From the NCBI GenBank assembly GCA_964036045.1, contig OZ038389.1, positions 35,283,412-35,347,411 of the forward strand: a DNA stretch of 64,000 bases, read 5' to 3'. This DNA is from Eutreptiella sp. 'Long Island Sound 2002' (lineage: Eukaryota; Euglenozoa; Euglenophyceae; Eutreptiales; Eutreptiaceae). The notes below the pieces were generated by a model. The model worked only from the letters and a program-made list of their open reading frames with translations, did not search any database and was not told where the DNA came from. A program made the position numbers and the translations under genes. Positions 1-10,398 of the stretch are shown piece by piece. The first letter of the stretch is position 1. Each line of letters begins with the position of its first letter.

Positions 1-60
1 CAACCGCCAGCGGCGACCAACCGCCAATCGCCAACCACTGCCAACCGCCCTCAACCACCA
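1..60. repeat. CCAACCGCCAACCACC minisatellite, left edge
   Basis: The window opens inside a run of CCAACCGCCA/CCAACCACCA-type units. The same unit recurs at 14669-14970. Only the right end of this array is visible. Confidence 0.55.
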
Positions 61-685
61 TTTTTTTTCCTGCCAAGGACCGCCCTGCCGTCCCTTTGGT
101 GCCTTGAAGACTTGGGAGGGTGTGTGGGTGCGGGGTGTGTGTAGGGGGGGGGGGTTGTGGTTGAGTGCCGTGGCTGGGGGGCGGGGGGCGGGGGCTCGTG
201 AGAGGGGCGCAGCGCGTTGGGGAGGGGCATAGAGCGTCGTGCAGGCGCGAAGGAGGCCCCTGGGGGGCGTTGGGGACTCCAGGCGTGCAGCACCGCGCCG
301 GACCGCACAAGTACTGTGATTTGTGAAACCGCCAAACGCAAGAAAAAACGCAGAAGAGGGTTTTGACTCAGTCAACCAAAAACAGCTCCGCAAACCTGAA
401 TTCCGCAGAAAAAATTGCAAAAATAAGATAATGTTTCCCGATTTCGGGTGCTGCCTCAAAAATTCTGCGTAAATAAAATTCAAAACATCCGACGCAAAAA
501 GTAGTGTTCCGCAAAACGCGAATGCTCTTACGGCGTGTGTGCGTGGGGGGGGCGGGGCACCCCCCCCCCCAGCCCCCCCGTTCGCTTCATCCCCCCCCCC
601 CCCTTTTGATTCCCGTGCCCCCGTCACAGCCCGCGGCCCATGCCCCCGGCGCCGCGTCGCCCCCCGCCCTCCCCCCGGCGCTCAG
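61..685. other. Non-coding stretch, probably last intron of the following gene
   Basis: I see no coding signal here. The first half is G-rich on the plus strand with T/G and G runs, and 340-520 is AT-richer. From about 540 to 685 the plus strand becomes strongly C-rich and ends in CTCAG. That is the pattern of a long polypyrimidine tract and 3' splice acceptor, so at least the right part is probably intron. Confidence 0.4.
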
Positions 686-1048
686 AAACGGGAGTGGGTC
701 AAGGTCTCGCTGCTCAAAGACGAGATGTGGCGGCGGCAGCAGCTCGACCTCTCGGCGAAGGTGTTCCTGCTGACGTCCCGGACCCTCCACCGCGACGCCG
801 TCCGCGAGATGCGGGAGCGCCGCAAGATCGTGTTCACGGAGGACACGCGGTGGCGGCAGCTGCGGTCGGAGGTCATGGCCGACCGCAGCCACACGTGGGC
901 CGTCATGGCCGCGGCCGTCGGCGGCGCGGCGGCCGGGCCCTCCTCAGCGCCGTCCGGGCCCGGTCTCTCGGAGGGCCCGGGTGCGGGCGCCACGGCGCCG
1001 AAGGATCGCCGACACAATCGGCCGCGCCCCAAGACCGCGTTGACGTAG
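686..1048 (+). CDS. Terminal exon of an unrecognised gene (partial)
   Basis: Open frame of 120 codons plus a TAG stop. It is preceded by a C-rich tract and CTCAG, a convincing 3' splice site that leaves the exon in phase 0 with AAACGGGAGTGG as its first bases. The first 70 residues are charged and helical in character (KREWVKVSLLKDEMWRRQQ, then an MRERRKIVF segment with many Arg/Glu). The last 45 are Ala/Gly/Pro-rich low complexity and end RPKTALT. I do not recognise the family. The upstream exons lie before base 1. A (CAC)n microsatellite starts about 140 bp after the stop, in the probable 3' UTR. Codon third positions are strongly G/C, unlike the flanking DNA, which supports real coding. 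Confidence 0.45.
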   Translation, partial: KREWVKVSLLKDEMWRRQQLDLSAKVFLLTSRTLHRDAVREMRERRKIVFTEDTRWRQLRSEVMADRSHTWAVMAAAVGGAAAGPSSAPSGPGLSEGPGAGATAPKDRRHNRPRPKTALT

Positions 1049-1185
1049 AAGGGGCCACGGCCGCGTCTGCTGTGCCTTTGCAGGGCCTTTGCGGACCCTG
1101 TGGTACCGCCTCGTCCGATCCGCCTTGACAACAGTGTACAGTGCAACAGCAGCAACAGCCGCAGCAACACCACCACCAACAACAA

Positions 1186-1399
1186 CAAGAACACCACCAC
1201 CACCACCACCACCACCACCACCACCACCACCACCACCACCACCACCACCACCACCACCACCACCACCACCACCACCACCACCACCACCACCAACAAGAAC
1301 ACCACCAACACCACCACCACCACCACCACCCCCAACAACAACAGCAGCAGCAGCAAGACAACCAACACCAACACCAACAAGAACAACAACAACAACAAA
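1186..1399. repeat. (CAC)n/(CAA)n microsatellite
   Basis: Nearly pure CAC triplets run to about 1290, flanked by mixed CAA, CAG and CAC units. All six frames are open through it, which creates artificial poly-His, poly-Thr, poly-Pro and poly-Val reading frames. I do not call any of them a gene. Confidence 0.92.
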
Positions 1400-4300
1400 C
1401 GTAACCATTTTTTTATGTGTACAGTTGTATGCATGCAGTTCCCGGGTCGTGCACTTCTTTTGCTGAGGCCCCGCAGTGTTTTGTACAGTGCCTGGGCCAT
1501 TGACACCCCCAATCTCACGGCCCAGGCTTTTTTCTGATCCCCTGTTGACCGGTCCCCTCTAATCTCCGTCCATCAGCCCAAATCTCCCTTCAATTGCAAA
1601 CTCTTGCAGCGTCCGTGCGATCTGCAGTGGGCAGTTTGGGCGCCCATCGAAGGTGACTGAAATTGTACTCTTGCACACGTACAAGCCTCCACGGTTTTTA
1701 CCCCCCGTTTGCCAATCTTTGATGTTAAGTGTGTGTGTCAGCCCTTTTCCGACCTTTGTGTTCACAGATGGTGTAACCGTGCCCAGAAAAGTACACATAA
1801 AAATGCCTGTATACTCCACAATTCAGTACACTACCCTTTCCCTGCGGCACCTGCGGCGCACACCTTCCCTCCCAAAGACAGCCTGCGGGGCGTTGCAGTG
1901 GGTGTGTTGGGGTGGGTGTGTGGGGGTGGGGCGAAGGGGGGCGAAGCCACGGGCAGGGCTTTGACCACACCTCCCCTTTGCCTCTCACCCCCGTTGCAAA
2001 GCCCTGCGTGGCAGTGGCCCTTGTCGGCAGGCACCCACCACACGGACAGGGCACCGCGCTGCCCGCAAAGCGCGTGTCGCCAGGAGAGACGCAGAACAGA
2101 GCGCCAACCGAGATCCACCGCACAGCGAGTCACGGGGAGGCGCACAGGGGTGCTGCATCCCTGAAGCACACGAACGCATCAATGCTGCATCTTGGGCACG
2201 GAGGGGGGGGTCCTGTGACTTTCTTTTTTTGGACCAAGGGCCGCCCCATACCGCCCGGTGCAGCAAAACTCAGAGCCAAAGGGTGTTTTTTTTTTGTGCC
2301 GTGGCTTCAGGTGATCTGCACGTGTGATTGTGTGTTGTGCTTTTGTGTGAAGGGGGCACGAGTCGAATGGGGACGGAGTTGACATGTGCTGCCCGATGCA
2401 AGCGATACCCCTGCGGGAGGCCCCTTCCCCGTCCCGCCTTGTTCAGCCAGCGTGCACCGGCCTGTGCAGCATCCGTATTCTTTTGCTGCAGCCCCCCTCT
2501 TCCGCTTTCGCGGTGGTTCTGTAGGACCACAGGGGCCTCAGTGGGAAGCGCTCGTGGAGGTCATGTCCCAAGAAGTGAACGACCAGGGCCGTCTTTTAGG
2601 GACGCGATGTTTCTTTCTTTTTTTCCCACTGCGAACGGTCGCCAGGAGACCCACAGAACAGAGCGCTAACCGAGATCCACCGCACAGCGAGTCACCCACG
2701 CGCTGCATCGCTCAGTCCACACTACAGAGGGCCTCTCCACTGCACTTGGGCCAGGGCACTGTGCCGGACCATCCTCTGACCATCGTCATTCGACCCCTCG
2801 CCCCACAAACCGGCGGTCGGTCCACGGCGTTGCGTTGCATCGGCCTCTTTGTGCACTGACGACGCGATTGTTCACACGTGTGTCCCCCCCGCACTTCCCC
2901 TGCTGTGCCTTTGCGGCCCCCTGCACGAGGTGATCACTTGGTGGTCATCCTGTGCATGCGTGACCTCACCCCGGATGACGGGTGTCTGTGTGCCTCTGCA
3001 CAGGGGGGGGGGGGGGGCGTTTGTAATGGGACAATTTCGTTTTTCAGTTTGGTGCCAAAATTTTGTGCACGAAATTGTTTTGTGCAATTTGGGGCACTTC
3101 CTGCTCTTTGTGCATCCTCAGTGGAGCTGGTGCCTCCTTCAGTTTGGAGAGCCAGCCTGGGCCTTGCTGTTGTTTTTGTATCTCTGGTGAGCTGATAGTG
3201 TTCAAAATGTGGGCCTACCAAAGGGTCACGCAACTCATTGTCCACATGGAGCCAGGGGTTGGGGATGTTGAAGTTGTCCGTGTCTGATGGCCCCCCACCA
3301 AAATTGGAGGTGTGTCGAAATTTTCTCCTCACGAAATTGTCCCCAGACGAAATCCCCCCCCCCCCCGGTATGTGCGGTGCTGCGTGCAGCGTTCTGTTGT
3401 GCTGTGCGCTGCAGGTCCTGGGCGGTGACGATGGACGCAGTGGCGCCGGAGGTTTGCCTTGGCACCGTCAACGCCGGCCGAACAGTGCGGAGACTCGAAA
3501 CCGGCCCTGACAGGGCGTCCTTTGGGCGCCCGCCGTGCGCTGTGTGCGCCCTGTGCACGCGCGGCGTGACTGACTGTATTTCGGTGCGTGCCGGCCCGTC
3601 GCCCCTTCTGCTGTCACACACATCTGTTGCAGAGTGCACACAACGGGGTATTCTGGGGCGTGGTCAACTGCCAGAAAGACCATCGGTTGCTCAAGGCCAC
3701 GGGTTTTTTCAGAAACTTTTGCTGCACGTTGAGCAAGCGTACGTCTTTTGCTTTCGTCTGAGGCTGCAGCGGGTTCAGGAATGTGGCCCCCGGAATCTCC
3801 AGAGTCCTCATTCACATTGTCCTTCGTACTGCCGTTCGCGGTTCCCTCCTTTGCACCTTCTCTGGCTTCCTTTATTCCCACAGCAAAGCGAAAATCAATG
3901 TCCACCGATCCCCATCCATCACCAGGACACGAGGCCCGAGGGACGAAACCATTCTAGCGCCACCCTACAATCGGACACGTTGCTGGAAGCTGGAGGATAG
4001 GCAGTCACTGCTCTCAAGGGAACATCTCGGTAGCACCATAAAGTGCCGTGCAAAAGCCGCTGCAAAACGAGCACTCGGGCGTTGGTCTACATTTGGAGGG
4101 GAACGGTGTCACAGCAGACGGTCCCGATGGACTCCACCCCCAAACATCCGCAATCTGACCTGCCCGCCTGACCACTGCGCACTCGCTGCCCACCGAAAGG
4201 GGGGATTGTGGCCCATTGGATTGCAGTTCTTCATGCGCCGTGGCCAGGCCATCCAAGACGCCATCGCATGGGTACGCGGTGCATTGCCGGCGGGGAGTGA

Positions 4301-4560
4301 CTTGGGGTGGGGGAAGCGTGGTCCGGCAGCGCTCGGATGGGGAGGGGCTGGCCTGTCAGGGACCTGGTCTGGGCCCCGAGTGTGCCCTGCCCTTCCCAGG
4401 AGCCGCCTGCTGGAGATACCACGCCCGTACTGCCGCCCGCTGTCCTCCCACAGGGGGCGCCGAGTGCCGTCGACCATGCTCTTTGTTTGACGTATCATCC
4501 GATGAGTTTGGTGCACGCAGCCTCGGCTTCGTGCCGGTACCCCCCCCTCCCCTGTCCTAC
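1400..4560. other. Non-coding region with dispersed repeats
   Basis: No exon here is supported. A 58-bp sequence at 2076-2133 recurs at 2638-2695 (shared core CCGAGATCCACCGCACAGCG) with about 90% identity. At 3030-3080 and 3295-3355 there are GAAATTTT/AAAATT-rich modules ending in poly-C. Similar modules appear at 22120-22370 and 23025-23090. A GC-rich open stretch at 3420-3640 could be an exon but has no convincing splice partner. Confidence 0.5.
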
Positions 4561-4568
4561 CACGGGCT

Positions 4569-4837
4569 TGTCCAAACACGGCGACCCCGCGTTTCCGCAC
4601 TTTTGTTCCTTTTTGGAACCATCGTTTTTGCGGTTCCAGGCCAATATAGAACGTGGTTGATAGCGTTGTGTGGGCTGCAGGAAGGGTCCATGTGGGTGGC
4701 AAAGCGTTGGGGTGGCTGCAATTCCATGTGCTCTTGTGTTCTGGGGTGTGAAGGGGCTCATGTCTACATGTGTTCCGTGGTACGTGCGGCATGGTAACAC
4801 GGGCCTGTCCAAACATGGCTACCCCGTGTTTCCGCAC
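4569..4837. repeat. Short dispersed element with ~35-bp direct terminal repeats, copy A
   Basis: The segment starts and ends with the same ~35-bp sequence (TGTCCAAACACGGCGACCCC..TTTCCGCAC). Both ends are preceded by ACGGGCY. The interior contains TTTTTGGAACCATCGTTTTTG and GGTGGCAAAGCGTTGG. A second copy at 10092-10398 has the same terminal repeats and interior, and only one terminal unit is present at 12208-12245. Direct repeats at both ends of a 270-300-bp unit plus a solo unit resemble a miniature LTR-type (TRIM-like) element, though no target duplication is evident. Confidence 0.6.
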
Positions 4838-5019
4838 CCGCCGCAGCCGTCTTGGTAGGGGTAGGTCATACCTAACCCACACCCAAAGCCGGCCCTGTCA
4901 CTGACCCATGACCTGCTATGTGTACTCTCGATGGATACTTGGTGGAACTTCAGTCACGAGTTAAAAAAGTGTTTCCGAACCTGGCCCATGTTAGGACAAG
5001 AGGGGGGGATACCTGTTGG

Positions 5020-5021
<2 letters not shown>

Positions 5022-5062
<41 letters not shown>
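5022..5062. repeat. (GT)n microsatellite
   Basis: About 20 uninterrupted GT units on the plus strand. Confidence 0.95.
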
Positions 5063-5063
<1 letters not shown>

Positions 5064-7478
5064 AATCCCTTCCACATGTTGATCACTTCGGGATCCGCCC
5101 TGTACAGCCCTGGTCTTTTGCATGGTCTACCCTCCCAGTGGGGTCCACTGCAGGATTGATGAGCTTCCTTGACCCCCCTGACCTGACCCAGGGCAGTTAT
5201 AAGTGGACACGCTTTTTTCTGGACCTCCAGACCACCGTCGGTTACCCTCTAACCGCCGTCGGGCACCCTCCATCCGCTGTCGGTTTCCTTCCAACGGCCG
5301 TTTGTTGCCCTTCAAGTGCCGTCCAATGTTGTGCCGGAGTAATGAGCTGGTTACTGGATGCCCGGAGTTAGCTACAAAAAGCCGTCCTGCCTGACCCTGT
5401 CCGCCAGTGGCACACTCCTGCTCCTGCCGATCATTGTCCAATGGACTGCTGTTCCGCTGACGAGAGGGGGTGTGAAGCATGCCGCAGCACACGGAAATTT
5501 GCTCCTTGCTTCGTTTGGCCTTCAGTTTGTTGGGGCACATCCCAACACATGATCGTCTCAATATGCGTAATGAGACGTTGCGCCATTTGGCAATCGTGTA
5601 TGTCAATAAAATGGACAAAAGGCGGAAATGTGAGGAGGAGGAGTAGCAATATGACCACTGTTCATCTTTGCAGGATGTCGGGAGATGCATTCCTTTGTGT
5701 TTGGTTCTGGGTTCTGCCACCTTTGCAGCTTTTGGAAAATCAGGTTACCCCCACCGACGGCTTTAAGCATGCCGCTGCATGCCGCAGCACAGCAAGTTTT
5801 CTTGGGGACTGTTGGTGCTTGCTGATGTCGAGCCAGTGCTGTCGTGCAACTTTTGGTGATGAGTTTGAACTTAGAAGACGGCCAGGTTTTGCAAGTGCCT
5901 TTGCATGCTCTGCACCATCAGATGTAGAAGCTGCGTGGATCCGCATGCATGTGTGTTCAGGGTGTTGGGTTGCATGGAATAAGACAGTGGTAAGTGCATG
6001 TCTCAACAAAATCAGCAACCACACCATACACACGAACCACAATTATCACGCTACACCACGGGGATGGCATCCAGGGTCGCCTCTGTGGAATTCTCAAAGA
6101 GGCTTTTGGAGACAACCGAGTGGTTCACAAGAATTGCGTGTGTCATTTGCTTTGGTTGCAAACTATTTTGGATTTGCACCTGGTGCGGAACCCCTCCCCC
6201 CCATCAGAGGGTAGGGGTTTTATAGCCCTTTTGATTTCTGCGCGTGCTGGGGGTAATCCGGAGTTGGGGTCAACAATGGGTCGCTGATGTTGAATGGCGT
6301 TGACCCTCCCTCGTGCCTTGTTGCCCTCTTCCCATGCGGGGCCGTCAATTTTTTTTTGTCAAGTATAGCGGGAAGACGAAACAGAATGTGCAGTTGCACT
6401 GCACTGCACTGCGCCGCACTGCACTGCCACCTCCGAAGTACCAAGGGGGCGCACTGTGCGCTGTGCTCGCGCTGTGCGAAAAGTCGGCTGTTTTCCACCA
6501 CCGGTAGCCACGGGACCCAGGGTCCTGCATTCTGCACCCCCGATGTGGTTTTGAATGGATCATGCACGCTTCTGTGGGGGGATGGTTTGCAGGGGTGTTC
6601 CTGGGATAAACAAGGAAATAATTGGTGCTGTGCCCGCGCTGTGCGAAAATGCCCCCCAAGGCCCGTTTCTTTTGGCACCCCTCTTCAAGGAGACGGACCA
6701 GGAGCTGCATCTTGGGGCAGGGGGAGTGTGTGGTAACACAGGTAAGGCGACCCAAAAATTGCTCTAGGGGGGGGGGTGACACGGGCGCCCTCCGAAGGAA
6801 AGGGGGGGGGTTGGGAAAACGGGCTTCCGTGCCGGGCCCCTTGGTTTATGTGGTTTTGGGGGGAAACTGTTGGTGGCAAAGGCTCCAGAAAAATTTTTGG
6901 CCTCTTGGGGGAGATTTTTTTTTGTTTTACGCTATGTATCTGTGCTCATACTCAGAATTTTGTGGAGAATTCCAAAATGGGTGAAAAACACAACAAAACA
7001 TTTGGACCCCGACCCGACCTGCGGATCAGACCTTGGCTGATGGGAGCTTTAGCTGATGGGAAAATTTTTTTGAAAAAAAATTTTACCCCTCTTGTGTATG
7101 TTCAAAATGATCAGCACATCATGGGGATCATTTTGAGGTATGTATGTTGGGGTACCCACTGATCCCCCTGGACCCTAGTGGCTGACCGCTTGACCCGCCT
7201 ACCCCCCCCCCCCCCAAAATTTGTCCCAGCACGGCGACCAAGCAGGAGGGGGGGGAGCGGGGCAAGCAATTGCTTAGTGCCCTACCCCGGGGATGGGTGG
7301 GTCAAAGGGTGGGTGGGTGGGTCAAAGGCCTTTTTCACTGGCTTTTCAGAGGCAAGGACCCTCTGGGTGCGGGTTTCTTGGGTGCTGGGTTTGCGAGCCT
7401 TGAACTCAGGGGCATTGAAAATTTTGATATAGTGTTCACCCTATGAGGCACCTGCTGCACATTGTTTGGCAGACCTGG

Positions 7479-7610
7479 AAGGAATTGAATGGTTACCAGC
7501 ATAGTATTGTGAATGACAAGACACGGGTTCAATTCGCAGTAGGTCCAGCATTCTGGTGGCCTACTGTCAGGGGATGGCATAGTCCGCTAGTTTTTTTTCT
7601 GGCCCCTACT
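7479..7610 (+). repeat. tRNA-like SINE candidate
   Basis: The plus strand carries an A-box-like TGGTTACCAGC and, about 40 bp later, a good B box (GGGTTCAATTC). The spacing is that of a tRNA, with TTGTGAA where an anticodon loop would fall. A run of eight T at about 7590-7598 could act as a polymerase III terminator. The acceptor and anticodon stems do not pair well, so this is not a functional tRNA gene. A tRNA-derived SINE or decayed tRNA fits better. Confidence 0.35.
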
Positions 7611-8570
7611 TTCAGATTATTTCACTTTTGTCCTTACAGCTAGTGTGGGCGACTGAGCAAAGGTGTATGACCCCCCCCCCCCCCCCTTGGGGGGATGGAA
7701 GTGGGTGGGTCAGTTGAAGGGTGGGTGGGTGGGTGGGTGGGTGAGTCACTTCCAGCCCTTGAGGCCCCCAACCCCCCCCCCCCCGGGTCCCTAAGCAATA
7801 GCTTGGTTGGGAAAATGGGCTTCCATGTCACCCCCCCCCCCCGCAAAGCAGTTTTCTTCCCGCCTAATTACAGAGGGCATGCAATGTACAGGGGAGCAGG
7901 TCCCCATCATCCACATGTGCTGTGATTTCATCCGCCCCTCTCCACTTGGTCGGACTCTCGGAGGGGAGATGTCACCCGGTCACAACACCAAATACGCCAT
8001 TTCCTAATTTCAATTGTTTCACCACATTCACCCATTTTTGTCACACATATTAAGCCGGTTTGGAGCCGCCTTCCTTTAAATGGCCATCATAGCCCCCAAT
8101 GACCGGCCCAACACGAAACTGCACGCCATGTTCCAGGATTCTACAATAGCCAGGGGAAAAGTTTTACATTGAAATGACGTTTTTCATGTCAACGTTGAAC
8201 CGTCAGGTTTGGTCCAGCGTTGAAGATTCCCAAAAAAAATCTCAAAAATCGGCGTCAACCCCCAACGTCCACTTTCCGTGTCCGTTGAAAACGCGGATGC
8301 ACAGAATCCGTCTGCATCTGAAATTTGGCTGCCCACGTCCGTCGCACATGCGGATACGATGCTAGTTGCACCGGGCCCCGATGCATGGCGCTGAATGGCA
8401 GCCGCAGCCTGTTAGACCGTGGTTACACCGTCAAAGCCTCCGGTACAAAGACTCCAGAGATTGCAGCGCAACGACTACGCACAATGGACAGAACCGACGC
8501 CCGGGCCCCAGGAGCACAGACCATTTGCAGCAGATGGGACGACCCCAGGGCGCCATTTCCTCTGCCTCAG

Positions 8571-8586
8571 TTCTTTTCCCCCTCCG
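8571..8586 (+). promoter_or_regulatory. 3' splice acceptor and short leader before the cyclophilin start
   Basis: CGCCATTTCCTCTGCCTCAG ends at 8570 and looks like a strong acceptor. If it is used, the cyclophilin start codon lies 16 bases into the exon and the upstream intron sits in the 5' UTR. Confidence 0.45.
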
Positions 8587-9174
8587 ATGGATGACGCGCT
8601 GCCACCCCCTTCCAATCCTACGGCAGCCTTCGAGACGTCTGCCGGATCCTTCACCGTGGAGATCTTCCTGGACCGCATGCCCCTGACCGCCAGCAACTTC
8701 ATCCAGTTGGCAAAGACGGGCTTTTATGACGGTCTGCACTTCCACCGCGTCATCCCCGATTTCATGGCTCAATTCGGATGCCCCCTCTCCCGCAACGCCA
8801 AGAAGCTGAAGAAGGCCGGCATGGGCGGCCCTGAGGGGGGCTCGCAGTTCCCCAATCTGGCGACGAAGGAGGTCGTCACGCGCGGCCCCGACGGAGAGAT
8901 CCCCGATGAGCACACCGCGCGCATCAGCAACGAGGCCGGGACCATATCCATGGCCAACTCGGGGCCCAACACGGGCGGCAGCCAGTTCTTTATCAACACT
9001 GCGGACAACTTCTTTCTTGACTGGTGGGACGAGACAAAACCCTCGCAACACGTGGTCTTTGGGCGTGTCACAGAGGGCATGGACGTGGTGGTGGGGATCA
9101 CAAAGGTGCAGACCAAGGATGACTGCCCAAAGGTCCCCATCAAAGTGGAACGTGTCCGTGTGAATGGTGCCTGA
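8587..9174 (+). CDS. Cyclophilin-type peptidyl-prolyl cis-trans isomerase
   Basis: A 195-residue protein that is essentially one cyclophilin domain. It catalyses cis-trans isomerisation of Xaa-Pro bonds and assists folding. Family landmarks are all visible: FHRVIPDFMAQFG near residues 57-70 with the catalytic Arg-Phe, GTISMANSGPNTGGSQFFIN at about 119-138 with the conserved Gln, DWW then HVVFGRV at about 145-161, and a C-terminal beta strand. Between the FG strand and the GG turn there is a roughly 10-residue insertion (LSRNAKKLKK) and another loop around RGPDGEIPDE. Such loops occur in some algal and dinoflagellate cyclophilins. I chose the ATG at 8587 because it gives MDDALPPP directly before the domain and follows a likely acceptor. 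The frame is open upstream to 8419, but that part is not cyclophilin-like. No signal peptide is seen, so a cytosolic or nuclear location is likely. The domain is intact and uninterrupted by introns. Confidence 0.92.
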   Translation: MDDALPPPSNPTAAFETSAGSFTVEIFLDRMPLTASNFIQLAKTGFYDGLHFHRVIPDFMAQFGCPLSRNAKKLKKAGMGGPEGGSQFPNLATKEVVTRGPDGEIPDEHTARISNEAGTISMANSGPNTGGSQFFINTADNFFLDWWDETKPSQHVVFGRVTEGMDVVVGITKVQTKDDCPKVPIKVERVRVNGA

Positions 9175-10091
9175 TTTTGGGGGCCTGCTGTGTCGCGTTT
9201 GGATCTTCTGCGGCGGCTTCACACCCTTGCGCCAAGCATGCCCTTCTGGGCAAGAGGGCCAGTGCAGATACTGTACGGGGCGTCTGTAGTGGTGTGCACG
9301 CTGGATGTCAGCCACCGGGGGTGGCAGAGTTTTGCAACAGTGTGGGAGAGGGGGGGACATTGGACAGGACCGGCATAGCCGCAAATATCTCACGACGTGC
9401 GGGTTCAAACACCCGCAGCAGCAACAAACGGGCGGATGTACATAAATGGGGCATCCAACCCGCCCCCTGTCATGCAAGTGGAAGCTCACAAGGACAACAC
9501 GTCGGGTAAGCTCACGCTGCCAATGCACCTTGCAGAGATGTGCCCCCTCCCCCCAAACTTGTCTCGCCCCTTTGAGGCGGGCTCCCTCACGCAGCACGAC
9601 ACCCAACAACCCAGAAGGCCGGGCTGGCCATGCACAGCTCTGCTTGACGGTCGCTTGTGCTGCGGTGTGCCCTGTCGCCAACACAGTTGCTGTTCCTTGT
9701 CGTCCCTCGACTGCCCCTTTGTTCTTTGTGTGTGTGTTGGGGGGGGGGGGGGGGGCAAAGCTCAGGAAGTGTGATGGGGCTGTGTGCACTGGTTTGAGTT
9801 TTTAGGGGGAAACCCACATGAGATGGGGCAGGCCCTAGGGTCAGCTGACCAGCACTGAGGCCCAGTCGGCGCCATGGGGACGGGCCCGGGGCTTAAGGGT
9901 GTTGTGAGGCCCAAGGGGGAGGGGGGGGGGGGGGCGAGACCTGCATGGGTAGGCCTGTCATGGGTGTGTGTGTGGGGGGGGTCCTGCCCTGAGAGCGTCT
10001 TGGCTGCCACATCACTCGGGGAGCAGGGCTGTGGGGGAGGGGGGCGCCAGGGGGTTGGCGCCCCCCCAATCGGGGGCGGTCGGGGCCTTGT
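9175..10091. other. Non-coding region after cyclophilin
   Basis: Probable 3' UTR and intergenic DNA with G homopolymers (9739-9757, 9918-9935). A B-box-like GCGGGTTCAAACACCCGC hairpin lies at about 9403-9420 without a matching A box. I see nothing that supports a gene. Confidence 0.45.
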
Positions 10092-10398
10092 TGTCCAAAC
10101 ACGGCGACCCCACGTTTCCGCACTTTTGGGGCTTTTTTGGAACCATCGTTTTTGCGGTTCCAATCCAATAGAGACTGTGGTCTGTAGCGTTGTGCGGGCT
10201 GCAGGAGGGGTCTGTATGGGTGGCAAAGCGTTGGTGTGGCTGTACTCCCATGTGCTCTTTTGTTCTGGGGTGTGTGCTGGCCTATTGGACACCTTTTTGT
10301 GGTCATGAAGAGGCTTATGTCTGCAACTTGTGTTCCGTGGTACGTGCCGCGCGGTAACACGGGCCTGTCCAAACACGGCGACCCCATGTTTCCGCACT
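10092..10398. repeat. Short dispersed element with direct terminal repeats, copy B
   Basis: Second copy of the element at 4569-4837, with matching ~32-bp terminal direct repeats. Its interior is about 80% identical, apart from an extra ~35 bp around 10270-10305 (GCCTATTGGACACC). A single terminal unit at 12208-12245 may be a third, solo remnant. Confidence 0.6.

Larger units (their letters stand above)
4843..8570. other. Non-coding region
   Basis: It contains a (GT)n run at 5022-5062 and many G or C homopolymers of 8-16 bp. GGGTGGGTGGGT tandem units lie at 7284-7325 and 7700-7745. An imperfect inverted pair (about 7250-7300 against 7780-7815, sharing TAAGCAATTGC-type cores) frames the SINE-like sequence at 7479-7610. 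Small open frames are present, but none has splice sites plus protein-like composition. The last 20 bases before 8571 form the cyclophilin-side acceptor. Confidence 0.45.

Noticed and set aside
903-1537. Long poly-Trp, poly-Val, poly-His, poly-Thr and poly-Pro frames around the (CAC)n block
   Set aside because: All arise from one trinucleotide repeat being open in every frame; no flanking coding signal continues through it.
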